Origin: Acidobacteriota bacterium
GTDB lineage: Bacteria > Acidobacteriota > Vicinamibacteria > Vicinamibacterales > SCN-69-37
NCBI GenBank assembly: GCA_016716905.1
Contig: JADJUS010000019.1
Location: 1 to 15,700, forward strand
DNA length: 15,700 nt
Direction of reading: 5' to 3'
A model generated the notes under the pieces. It saw only the letters and a program-made list of their open reading frames with translations, ran no database searches and was not told where the DNA came from. The position numbers and the translations under genes were made by a program. Shown here piece after piece: positions 1-7,678 of the stretch; the first letter of the stretch is position 1; each line of letters starts with the position of its first letter.

Positions 1-161
1 GAACGATTGAAACGCCGCGCGCCGAGTAGCGCCGCCGTGCGGCATGGCTGCCGTGTTGGAGCGCGTCGGCAAACTCCTCTTCGGATCGCCGAGCGCGAAC
101 TCCCGTTCCGCCGGCGGCGCAACAGCCCGCCAGCCAGCGCGCCGCGCGGGGTGGCCGACAC
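1..161 (-). pseudogene. N-terminus of an ADOP-type (FtsX/MacB-like) ABC permease, frameshifted and cut by the window edge
   Basis: Read on the minus strand across three frames, this stretch gives short blocks that fit the cytoplasmic N-terminus of acidobacterial ADOP permeases: PRAARWLAGLL, then EREFALGD, then EEEFADALQHGSHAARRRY, then RRAAFQS. Each block sits in a different frame, so at least three or four indels separate them. A GTG at 161 would give MSATPR and is a plausible start, directly after the PadR gene. That pairing of a PadR regulator with an ADOP permease is a recurrent acidobacterial arrangement. The family is an ABC-type membrane protein, usually with several hundred more residues, which lie outside the window. 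The identification is from motif memory; the frameshifts could be sequencing errors or real decay. Confidence 0.5.
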
Positions 162-487
162 GACCCCGGCGCCCGTCCTGAGGTCTCGAGCTGGTCCTCG
201 GGGCCCTCGACGAGACCTTGAATGAGCGATACGCTGGGCCAGGGCCTTCCGCCCGGCGGCAGGTTTTAACGCGTAGTGTTTGCGGCAGGCGTCCGCCCCG
301 CTCTGCGGTCGGCTCCCCACCACGAACGACGAAGCCCGGCTTCGAGGCGCTCAGGGTCACGTAAGTGGCGCTGATGGACAACGCGCGGCCCGGTGCGCTG
401 CTCAATCTCGCCGGATGGTGGCGCCATGACCTCGGGCCCAAGGCGGACCAACGCAAACAGGACGGCTTGTTCAAATTCACCCAGCAT
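162..487 (-). pseudogene. PadR-family transcriptional regulator, multiply frameshifted
   Basis: The ATG at 487 opens MLGEFEQAVLFALVRLGPE, the typical first helix of acidobacterial PadR regulators. Further blocks in shifted frames continue the winged-helix domain: GEIEQRTG, PERLEA, RSWWG and HYALKPAAGRKALAQ, followed by AYRSFK and LVEGPEDQLE. PadR proteins are small DNA-binding repressors of about 100-120 residues, often placed directly upstream of the efflux or ADOP permease gene they control, which matches the fragment downstream. At least four to six indels are needed to join the blocks, and the stop codon cannot be placed; the left boundary is my estimate. No Shine-Dalgarno sequence is obvious before 487. 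Either this is poor-quality sequence near a contig end or a decayed gene. Confidence 0.6.
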
Positions 488-555
488 ATGGTTCGCATTG
501 GCAAACGTGAACGGAAGGCAACGGAGGATCCGTTGGCTCGTCAAGAAGTGTGATG

Positions 556-587
556 TTCGGAGGCCGGGTCTTCAGACCCGGCAGATT
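556..587. repeat. Dispersed hairpin repeat, copy 1 (9-bp stem)
   Basis: The arms gccgggtct (563-571) and agacccggc (574-582) form a perfect 9-bp stem around two bases. The same unit with the same flanks (ttcgg on one side, att on the other) occurs inverted at 6717-6745. This copy touches the stop codon of the mqnD-like gene, so it could end or protect that transcript. There is no T-run after the stem, so it is not a standard intrinsic terminator. Confidence 0.75.
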
Positions 588-1411
588 CAGACGAACTCGA
601 CCGGCACGCGATTCGGGATCAGTCCCTTTTCGAACGCCTCGTCGAAGAAGCGTTCCAGGGCCGCGCGACCGCGAGTGCCGTAGTCGAGCGTCAGCGCGTT
701 GACGTACATGCCAACGAACTTGTCGGTGTCCTTCTGGTCAAGGCCGCGACCGAACTGCTGCGCGTACTCCACGCCCGCCTCTCGATTGTTGAGCGCATAC
801 GCAATGCTGTCGTGCAGCATCGTCGACACGGTGCGCATCAATTCGGGGCCCATATCGCGACGGATGATGTTGCCGCCAAGCGGCAGAGGCACCCGCCGTG
901 CGTTCAAACCACCACTCCCCAGGTCCACAATCTTTCGGAACCCTTCGGCCTGATACGTGAGCTGGCCCTCATGGATAAGCAACCCGGCGTCCACGCGGCC
1001 CTCGAGCACAGCCTGCTGGATTTCATCGAAGGGAATGACCTCATAGTCGAAGTCAGGGTCGTCCATTTTCCAGAGCGAGAACGCCGTGGTCAGCAGGTCC
1101 AGGCACGCCCACCTTGACGCCCTTCAGCGAATCCGACGGCAGCGGCCTGGTGGAGACCAGGATGGGGCCGTAGTTGTCGCCCATGCTTGAGCCATGCGGC
1201 AGGGGCGCGTATTTGTCGAGCAGGTGCGCGTAGGCATGGAAGGACACGGCGGTCACTTCATGTTGCCCTCGAACGCGGCCCGGTTCAAGGTTTCGATGTC
1301 CGAGAGAACCTGGTCTACCTCGATGCCCGGCACCTGCACGGCGCCGCTGGCCAAACCAAAAAACATGAACGCGTCATCGGAATCCGGACTGTGTGCAACG
1401 GTGATCTTCAT
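587..1411 (-). CDS. mqnD: MqnD-like menaquinone (futalosine pathway) protein, two compensating frameshifts
   Basis: The ATG at 1411 gives MKITVAHSPDSDDAFMFF, the N-terminal signature of the MqnA/MqnD solute-binding-like family. MqnD makes 1,4-dihydroxy-6-naphthoate from the cyclic futalosine intermediate in the alternative menaquinone route. The reading frame breaks near 1258 (one base missing; VTAVSFHAYAHLLDKYA follows in the next frame) and near 1094 (one base extra, within VPGPLTTAFSLWKMDD). The errors cancel: 825 bases equal 275 codons, a normal family length. The C-terminal part (to 587) is intact and contains GRVDAGLLIHEGQLTY. The start overlaps the stop of the cysteine desulfurase gene by ATGA, so the two are translationally coupled. 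Substrate assignment is by family only; no other menaquinone gene lies in the window. Confidence 0.7.
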
Positions 1412-2552
1412 TCAGCCTCGCGCAAGCGCCTGACCACAGCCGCGAATTTTTCGATGGCGTAGTCGATGTCGGCGTCGGTCGTGTGGCGACCCGAGCCCAA
1501 ACCCTGATCGTAGCCGATGGCACATGGTCAGGTCAAACAGCGCCAGCAGCACGTGATGGGGTGGCCGAGGCCGAGGCTGCAGGCCGAGCCGGAAGAGACT
1601 GCGATGTCGGAGATGCCAATCATCAGCGACGACCCATCCACGCCCTCAAACCCGACGTGCAGGTTGTGCGGCAGGCGATGGTCCATCGACCCGCTCACCG
1701 TGACCCCGCCAATCTGTGTGCGCAAACCGTCCAGCAGGCGGTTGCGCAGTCCGGTGAGCCTCGCGCTTTCCACGGGCATGTCCCGCATGTCGATGAGACA
1801 GGCATACCGAGCCGACGATGCCGGGGACGTTGAGGGTGCCGGACCGCATGCCGCGCTCCTGGCCGCCCCGATGATGAGCGGCGCCAGTTCGGTGCGGCGA
1901 CGGATGAAAGTGCGCCACAGCCCTTCGGGCCGTACATCTTGTGCCCGGTGAGCGAGAGCAAGTCCACCTGAGCCGCCTGCACATCCACGGGCACTTTCCC
2001 GACGGCCTGCGCGGCGTCCGTGTGGAAGAGCGCGCCCTTCGCGTGGGTGATGGCCGCGATCTCGGCCATGGGCTGCAACACGCCCACTTCGTTGTTGGCA
2101 GCCATGACACTGACGAGCGCGGTGGCATCTGTCACGGCATCGGCCAGCGCATTCAGGTCAGGCCGTCCGTCCGGTCCCACGGGCACCACGGTGCACGTCC
2201 AGCCCTGTTTCTCGAGGCTCTTGCAGCCCTCAAGCACAGACTTGTGCTCGATGGCGGAACACACCATGTGCCGGCGGCCTTCCGGAGCCGACGCCGCCAC
2301 GCCCTTGATGGCGAAATTATTGGATTCGGTCGCGCCGCTCGTGAACGTAATCTCGCGCGCGGTGCCCCCGATGAGGGCCGCGACACGCCGCCGGGCCTCT
2401 TCCACAGCCTCCTGGGCCTTCCAGCCCCACTGGTGGCTTGAAGATGCGGGATTACCGAAGACTTCGGTAAAGTAAGGCAGCATGACCTCGAGGACCCGCG
2501 GGTCCACGGGCGTCGTGGCGTGATAGTCAAGGTAGACGGGCGGGCGCGACAT
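1408..2552 (-). CDS. IscS/NifS-type cysteine desulfurase, frameshifted in the C-terminal half
   Basis: A PLP enzyme that takes sulfur from L-cysteine as an enzyme persulfide. The ATG at 2552 gives MSRPPVYLDYHATTPVDPRV. Residues 1 to about 213 are intact and show the class V aminotransferase fold signatures TSGATESNN, EHK near 103, HTDAAQ near 177 and the PLP lysine in GHKMYGPKG (K205). From about 1911 to 1480 several indels break the frame. The remaining blocks are in order: RGMRSGTLNVPGIVG, RDMPVESARLTGLRNRLLDG, HNLHVGFEGVDGSSLMIGI, then SSGSACS with the catalytic cysteine, and DADIDYAIEKFAAVVRRLRE before TGA at 1408. Total length (about 381 residues) is normal. It is distinct from the SufS in this window (group I loop rather than group II). 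It is coupled to the mqnD-like gene, so it may serve a dedicated partner. Indel errors are likelier than decay because conserved blocks survive. Confidence 0.82.
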
Positions 2553-2589
2553 CGCCCGGTAATATTACGAGATTTAGGTGAGGACACCC
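2553..2589. promoter_or_regulatory. Very short divergent intergenic region with a TAATATTA palindrome
   Basis: Only 37 bases separate the desulfurase start (2552, minus) from the BNR-protein start (2590, plus). TAATATTA at 2560-2567 is an AT-rich island in GC-rich sequence and could serve as a -10 element on either strand. An AGGTGAGGA Shine-Dalgarno at 2576-2584 precedes the plus-strand ATG. No convincing -35 boxes are seen, and these would fall inside the coding regions. Confidence 0.35.
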
Positions 2590-5020
2590 ATGCGTCGTTT
2601 TCTGATTGGTAGTGTGCTGGCTGGAGCCGCGTTCGTCACCGCGGCGGGAATCGCAACGCCATGGGCTCAGGCCCCGGCGCGTATGGATGCGGACGGTCTC
2701 CTGAAGGCCTGGGGCACCTATCAGTCGATGCGCCAGGCTTCGCCCTACCGGAGCGCCACCTGGCAGTCGCTGGGCCCCACGAACATCAGCGGCCGCTCCA
2801 CGGACGTGGCGGTGGTGGACGTCGCAGGCCAGCGGCACATCTACGCGGCCTACGCCACCAGCGGCGTCTGGAAGAGCGAGGATCACGGCAAATCGTGGCG
2901 CGCCGTCTTTGAACATGAGGCGTCCACGAGCATCGGCGATGTCGAAGTCGCTCCCTCCAACCCGAACATCGTGTGGGTCGGCACAGGCGAAGCCAACATC
3001 TTCCGAGCCTCCATGGCTGGCGTGGGCATCTACAAGTCCACAGATGCCGGCAAGACGTTCACGCACATGGGGCTGGCCGACACGCAGACCATTTCGCGCA
3101 TCATCGTGCATCCCACCAATCCGGACATCGTGTACGTGGCGGCGTCAGGCCACGAGTGGACTGACAACGCGATGCGCGGTGTATTCAAGACCACCGACGG
3201 CGGACGCAACTGGACCAAGGTGCACTACAAGAGCCCGCGCACGGGCGCGATCGATCTGGTGATGGATCCGACTGACCCGAACGTGTTGTACGCGGCCATG
3301 TGGCAGCGCATCCGTCGCAAGTGGAGTGACCCGCGCGTGGAGCCCGGCTACAACGAGGGCGGCGTGGTCAAGTCCACTGACGGTGGCCAGACTTGGAAAG
3401 ACATGAGCCAGGGTCTGCCGGCGCCGCAGTTCCGCGGCCGCATCGGCATCGACATCGCGCGCTCGAACCCCAATGTCCTTTATGCCTTCGTGGATAACTA
3501 CGAAGAAGGCCGCGGACCGCAGGCCAACGAGCGCGATGCCTATGGACGCGCGATCACGAACGGCCGGATCAAAGCCGCCGAGATCTACCGCACCGACGAC
3601 AAGGGCGCGACCTGGCGTAAGGTCAGTGAAAACAACAACTTCATGATTCAGCACTCAGGCACGTACGGATGGGTGTTTGGCCAGATTCGGGTGGATCCCG
3701 TCAACGAGAACACCATCTACACGCTGGGGCTGGGCATGAACCGGTCGATCGATGGCGGAAAGACGTTCAGCAACGCCACCGGCGCCTCCGTCAGCAACGT
3801 TGATGGCAGTTCTACGGGCGGTGTGCACGGAGACCACCACGGTCTCTGGATCGATCCGAAGGATCCGCTCAAGCTCTACAACTCCAACGACGGCGGTGTG
3901 TATCACTCGCTCGACGGCGGCAAGACCTGGGTGTTTGCCGTGTCAGCCGCCGGCGCGCAGTTCTACAACGTCTCGCTCGACACCACGCGTCCAGCGTCGT
4001 GGGCGTACGGATCGATTCAGGACCATGGCAGCCGGCGCGGGCTGGTGGACGTCTCCAAGGGCCGCGGCGCCATCCCGGCCGTGGCGTGGGGGTGCGCCGG
4101 GCGGTGAAGGCTCGAACCACTCCATCGACCCGACCAACCCGAACATCGTCTACACCCACGGCTTTTACGGCAACTTCAGCCGCACGGACCTCGGCGTGGC
4201 TGCCGCCGCACGAGGGCGAGGTCGTGGCGCCGGTGCAGCCACACCCGCTCAGCCGCCTGCGCCTCAGGGTCCGCAACGGGTGACGAACATTCAGCCTGAG
4301 AATCCGCCAGACGCGGAACTGCGCGCGCAGTGGATGGCGCCGATCATCATCTCGCCGCACGACAACACGATCATCTATGCGGGCTACCAGTCGGTCTACA
4401 AGTCCACAAGTCGCGGCGACAAGTGGGAGATCATGAGCCCGGACCTCACGAACAACAACGCCGCGGAGATGCTCATCAAGAATTCCAACGCCATCCCCTA
4501 CCAGACCATCGTTGCCCTCGCCGAATCGCCACGAAAGGCCGGCCTCATGTACGTGGGGAGCGACGATGGACGGCTGCATACGACGATTGACAGCGGCAAG
4601 GAGTGGACCGAACTCACGAGCAAGTTGCCGGTGAGGAAGTGGTTCGCGGGACTGGTGCCCTCTCGCTATGCCGAGGGAACGGTTTACGTGGTGCAGCGCG
4701 GTCGTGAAGACGACGACTTCGCGGCGTATATCTACAAGTCCACAGACCACGGCCGGACGTTTACGAGCATTGTGAACAACATCCCCGCTGGCCCGGTGAA
4801 CGTCATCCGCGAACATCCGACCAACGCGAACGTGTTGTTCGTTGGCACGGACTTCGGTGTGTTTGTGTCCACCAACGGTGGCGCGAAGTGGGAAGTGCTC
4901 GGCGGCAACCTGCCGTCCACGCAGGTGTCGGACTTGCAGTATCACCCTGTGGATCACGTGCTGGTCATCTCGACGTACGGGCGTGGGATGTACACGCTTG
5001 ATGTCTCGGGGATTCGGTGA
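2590..5020 (+). CDS. Secreted BNR/sortilin-like (VPS10-type beta-propeller) repeat protein, one frameshift
   Basis: The start at ATG 2590 is chosen because AGGTGAGGA sits just upstream; a GTG at 2578 is in frame but overlaps that site. Residues 1-28 form a signal peptide (MRRFLIGSVLAGAAFVTAAG, cleavage near AQA). The mature part is a series of BNR/Asp-box repeats of the type S-x-D-x-G-x-T/S-W: KSEDHGKSW, KSTDAGKTF, KTTDGGRNW, KSTDGGQTW, RTDDKGATW, RSIDGGKTF, HSLDGGKTW, KSTDHGRTF and STNGGAKW. Such proteins form beta-propellers outside the cytoplasm; their substrate is generally unknown. The frame shifts at about 4087-4092, where a run of five G is one base too long; removing one gives WGAPGGEGSNHS and exactly 810 codons. 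A low-complexity alanine/arginine/proline linker lies at about 4197-4275. The conserved ending STYGRGMYTLDV is present. A peptidase-like or glycosidase role cannot be shown from the sequence. Confidence 0.82.
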
Positions 5021-5671
5021 GCACACTGATGGGTCGAACCTATTCGCCTCCGAGCTCATTTTCAGGCATTGCCTCATTGCCCCGTTGGCTCATTGGCTCA
5101 TTACTTGTCGCGTCTGTTGCCTGCGCCGACCGCGGCGCGCCAGCGGCAGCGTCCCCGGCCGCCAGCTTCCTGACGTCCGTGGCCGCCATGTGTGGTCAGG
5201 CATATGCGGGACGGGTGGTCGCGAATGAGCCCGCTGCGCCCGATGACCCATTCGAAGGCAAGGCGCTGGTCATGCACGTGCGGACGTGCAACTCAGCAGA
5301 ACAGGTGCTGGTGCCGTTTCACGTTGGCGAAGACCGTTCTCGCACGTGGGTGTTGACGCTGGTGACTGACCGCCTGCGGCTCAAACACGACCACCGCCAT
5401 CAGGACGGGACGCCGGATACGGTCTCGATGTATGGCGGCGACTCGACCTCGCCAGGCACCGCGACCCGCCAGGAGTTCCCGGTGGATGACTTTTCGAAGG
5501 CCCTGTTCACCCCGGGAGAATCGCGCCGTATCAAACACCAACGTCTGGGCCATGGAGATCGAACCGGGCAAGATGTTTGCGTACGAACTCACGCGCCCCG
5601 GTCGCCGGTTTCGAGTGGAGTTCGACCTGACCACGCCAGTGCCGGTTCCGCCGGCACCCTGGGGGCAATAG
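5017..5671 (+). CDS. Putative lipoprotein of unknown function, one frameshift
   Basis: A GTG at 5017 overlaps the stop of the BNR gene (GTGA), suggesting coupled translation; ATG 5029 is an alternative start. Near residues 21-36, LPRWLIGSLLVASVAC looks like a lipoprotein signal with the acylated cysteine at C36. The mature part contains CGQAYAGRVV, KALVMHVRTC, LRLKHDHRHQDGTPD and MYGGDSTSPGTATRQEFP, which I do not match to a named domain. The frame breaks at about 5508-5511, where one extra C in a C run turns FTREN into FTPGE. After correction the protein continues RAVSNTNVWAMEIEPGKMFAYELTRPGRRFRVEFD to a stop at 5671, giving exactly 218 codons. Its position after the BNR gene suggests a shared envelope role, which is inference. 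Confidence 0.65.
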
Positions 5672-5672
5672 A

Positions 5673-5707
5673 GTCCAGGGTCCAGAGTCCAGAGTCCAGG
5701 GTCCAGA
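5673..5707. repeat. Five tandem 7-mers (GTCCAGR)
   Basis: Five consecutive copies of GTCCAGG or GTCCAGA start two bases after the lipoprotein stop. The same motif ends each of the 38-bp repeats that follow. It looks like a spreading intergenic repeat; any antisense ORF here is an artefact. Confidence 0.85.
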
Positions 5708-5708
5708 G

Positions 5709-5784
5709 CTTGCCTCGCCGTAGCCTTGGCGGAGGCGGGTCCAGGGCTTGCCTCGCCGTAGCCTTGGCGGAGGCGGGTCCAGGG
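5709..5784. repeat. Two identical 38-bp tandem repeats with internal hairpin
   Basis: Copies at 5709-5746 and 5747-5784 are identical. Each contains cgccgtagccttggcg, with arms cgcc/ggcg flanked by gcct and aggc, so each folds into a small stem-loop. Each ends in GTCCAGGG, linking it to the 7-mer array before it. The remaining bases up to the next gene (5785-5840) contain only that gene's ribosome binding site as far as I can see. Confidence 0.85.
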
Positions 5785-5840
5785 AATCGCTGTTAGGCTT
5801 GACGTATCGGCCATCGGGCGGCCGGCTTGGAGGCCCCCCT

Positions 5841-6707
5841 ATGCGGCTCCTGCACAGCACGTTCGTTGGAACGGTCCTTGTTCTAGTTTTTGGGATCGCC
5901 GGCGCGGCGCCGGTTTTTGCCCAGCAATCCCCACCTGCGGCAGCCGATCTTCAGATCTACGAGGTGAAGACGACGGACGGAGCGCGGTATTACGGATACC
6001 TGCAGCTCGACACGCCCGATCGGGTGATCCTGCGGACACCAGGCGGGGCCATCATCGAATTGGCAAGGGCCAACATCGCGTCGATCACTGCGGGTAAGGG
6101 GGCGCTGGTCGGGAAGGAGTTCTTCAGGGAGGATCCGAATCCAACCCGGCTGTTTTTTGGGCCCACGGGCCGCTCCCTGAAAAGGGGCGAATCCTACTTC
6201 GGAATCTACGAAGCCGTCATGCCCTTCGTCCAGGTGGGCATCACCGACCGGTTGTCGATCGGCGGCGGCACGCCGCTGTTCTTTGGTGGCGGGGAGCACC
6301 CATTCTGGTTCACTCCAAAGTTCCAGCTGTACGAAGGAGATGGTGCCAGCGTCGCTGTCGGGGCCTTGCACTTCCTGAACGTCGGCGACGGCAACTTCGG
6401 CATCGCGTACGCAGCCGGCACCTTCGGGACGCGAGACGATGCGGTGACGGTGGGCGCGGGATGGGCGTACGAAGTGTACGGCGGCAACAACACAGGATCC
6501 GCGCTGTTGATGGTGGGCGGCGAACGACGCGTGAGCCGGCGCATCAAACTCATCAGCGAAAACTACTTCATCGGCGGCGACGCGATCGTCTCGGGAGGCG
6601 TTCGGTTCATCGGCGAATCGCTGTCGGCCGACATCGGTCTGTTTGCCCCGCTCGCCACCGGCGAACTATTTGCGTTCCCGATCGTGAACTTTGTCTGGAA
6701 GTTTTAG
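5841..6707 (+). CDS. Secreted, probable outer-membrane beta-barrel protein of unknown function
   Basis: ATG 5841 is chosen because GGAGG lies just upstream (about 5829-5833) and because it opens a clean signal peptide: MRLLHSTFVGTVLVLVFGIA, with cleavage near VFAQQ. The longer in-frame ORF upstream runs through the 38-bp repeats and is not credible. After the signal, residues about 38-75 (YEVKTTDGARYYGYLQLDTPDRVILRT) resemble a small beta domain. The rest alternates polar and hydrophobic residues with many glycines (GITDRLSIGGGTPLFFGGG, FGIAYAAGTFGT, LLMVGGERRV) and ends in a terminal phenylalanine (NFVWKF), as outer-membrane barrels do. The length is 288 residues and the frame is intact. It has no overlap with the preceding lipoprotein gene. 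No named family is recognised, so transport or structural function is not assigned. Confidence 0.65.
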   Translation: MRLLHSTFVGTVLVLVFGIAGAAPVFAQQSPPAAADLQIYEVKTTDGARYYGYLQLDTPDRVILRTPGGAIIELARANIASITAGKGALVGKEFFREDPNPTRLFFGPTGRSLKRGESYFGIYEAVMPFVQVGITDRLSIGGGTPLFFGGGEHPFWFTPKFQLYEGDGASVAVGALHFLNVGDGNFGIAYAAGTFGTRDDAVTVGAGWAYEVYGGNNTGSALLMVGGERRVSRRIKLISENYFIGGDAIVSGGVRFIGESLSADIGLFAPLATGELFAFPIVNFVWKF

Positions 6708-6716
6708 ACTCGCCAA

Positions 6717-6745
6717 TTTGCCGGGTCTAAAGACCCGGCCTCCGA
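6717..6745. repeat. Dispersed hairpin repeat, copy 2, between convergent genes
   Basis: The arms gccgggtct (6720-6728) and agacccggc (6731-6739) form a perfect 9-bp stem around aa. This is the inverted counterpart of the copy at 556-587, with matching flanks. It lies between the stop of the plus-strand barrel gene (6707) and the stop of sufU (6750), where a bidirectional terminator would be expected. No T-run follows on either strand, so termination is plausible but unproven. Confidence 0.75.
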
Positions 6746-6749
6746 AGAC

Positions 6750-7202
6750 TTACTCCGTTTTGGCGGGGACGGGCGCGTTCGTGAGCGCGGCCTTGAGCGT
6801 ATGCCAGGCAAGCGACGCACATTTGACCCGAGCGGGAAACTCGCGGACACCGGCAAGCACAGCAAGTTTGCCGACGGCTTCTTCGTCTACCGGTTGGTCG
6901 ATGGGTGTGGTCACCATCTGGTGGAACTTGTCGAACAGTTCAGTCGCCTCATCAATCGTGTGGCCTTTGACCGCGTCGGTCATGAGCGAGGCAGACGACT
7001 TCGAAATGGCGCACCCGGAGCCCTCGAACGCGATTCCCGTAATGCGATCGCCCTCGACCTTGAGTGACAGCGTCAGCTTGTCGCCACACAGGGGGTTGTG
7101 CCCCTTTGCCGACTGGGTGGCGTCGGGCAGCGGCCCGTAGTTGCGCGGCCGGCGATTGTGGTCGAGGATGACCTCCTGATAGAGGTCGTTGAGGTCTTGC
7201 AT
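6750..7202 (-). CDS. sufU: SufU, sulfur relay protein (NifU-like) of the SUF system
   Basis: SufU accepts persulfide sulfur from SufS through a zinc-bound site and passes it to SufBCD. The 150-residue protein starts MQDLNDLYQEVILDHNRRPR and shows the full ligand set at normal spacing: C39 and D41 (NPLCGD), C64 (GSGCAIS) and C128 (VKCASLAW). The segment of about 20 residues between GHTIDEA and EEAVGKL is the insert that separates SufU from IscU; the IscU-specific His and LPPVK motif are absent. The start overlaps the sufT stop by one base (TGATG). A longer in-frame ORF upstream runs inside sufT and is rejected. It is the last gene of the operon. Confidence 0.93.
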   Translation of the reverse strand: MQDLNDLYQEVILDHNRRPRNYGPLPDATQSAKGHNPLCGDKLTLSLKVEGDRITGIAFEGSGCAISKSSASLMTDAVKGHTIDEATELFDKFHQMVTTPIDQPVDEEAVGKLAVLAGVREFPARVKCASLAWHTLKAALTNAPVPAKTE

Positions 7203-7675
7203 CAGAAAAATCCCAGCGTGAGCTTCGCGGCTTCCGACATCCGCTCTTTCGTCCAGGCAGGCTCCCAGACAATCTCGACTTTCGCATCGGTGATGCCGGG
7301 AATGGCCTTCACTTTGAATCCCACCTCGAGCGGCAGTTGCTGCGCCGATGGGCATGCGGGGCTGGTCAGCGTCATGTTGATGAGCGCACGCTTCTCGGCG
7401 TCCACGATGATGTCGTAGATGAGGCCGAGTTCGTAGATATCGACGGGGATCTCGGGGTCGTAGACGGTCTTGATGGCTTCCACAATCTTGCCCTGGAACT
7501 CTGCCGTCTGCTCGGTGTCGAGCGGCCCCACCTGCAACGCATCGTGCGTCGTCTCGGGCTTCGGGCTGGTTAATGCCTCGGACGTCCAGGCGTCTGGGGC
7601 CGTGAATGGCGTCTGCGACACGGCCGCGTCTTCCGCCTGGTCCTTCTTGCCCGTGAGAAATGAAAACATGCCCAT
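7202..7675 (-). CDS. sufT: SufT-like MIP18/DUF59 iron-sulfur maturation protein with N-terminal extension
   Basis: The DUF59 (MIP18) domain spans about residues 60-157, with the family signature VYDPEIPVDIYELGLIYD (71-88) and the conserved cysteine C108 in LTSPACPSA; it ends TKERMSEAAKLTLGFF. Family members help maturation or delivery of Fe-S clusters. Residues 1-58 are an extra polar N-terminal region, rich in T, P, A and E, beginning MGMFSFLTGKKDQ; I recognise no domain in it. The ATG at 7675 has AGGG six bases upstream; the ATG at 7669 is an alternative. It lies three bases after sufS and overlaps sufU by one base, so it belongs to the operon. Confidence 0.88.
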   Translation of the reverse strand: MGMFSFLTGKKDQAEDAAVSQTPFTAPDAWTSEALTSPKPETTHDALQVGPLDTEQTAEFQGKIVEAIKTVYDPEIPVDIYELGLIYDIIVDAEKRALINMTLTSPACPSAQQLPLEVGFKVKAIPGITDAKVEIVWEPAWTKERMSEAAKLTLGFF

Positions 7676-7678
7676 GCC

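Noticed and set aside
7..225. Plus-strand 72-residue open frame at the left edge
   Set aside because: Low-complexity arginine/proline sequence opposite the PadR-ADOP blocks; no start signal or family features.
4087..4092. Programmed frameshift in the BNR gene (and similarly in moeB and the stress protein)
   Set aside because: No slippery heptamer with a following structure is evident; single indels, some in G or C runs, with exact codon recovery fit sequencing error better.
3869..5077. 402-residue minus-strand open frame inside the BNR gene
   Set aside because: Arginine- and histidine-rich shadow of a GC-rich gene; the plus strand carries clear BNR repeats and signal peptide.
5673..5784. 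Possible CRISPR array
   Set aside because: Repeats are directly adjacent with no unique spacers, and no cas genes are present.
5293..5860. Minus-strand open frames over the 5673-5784 repeats
   Set aside because: Composed of repeat translations (LRQGYGEA, LDPGLWTLDPG) with no domain or ribosome site.
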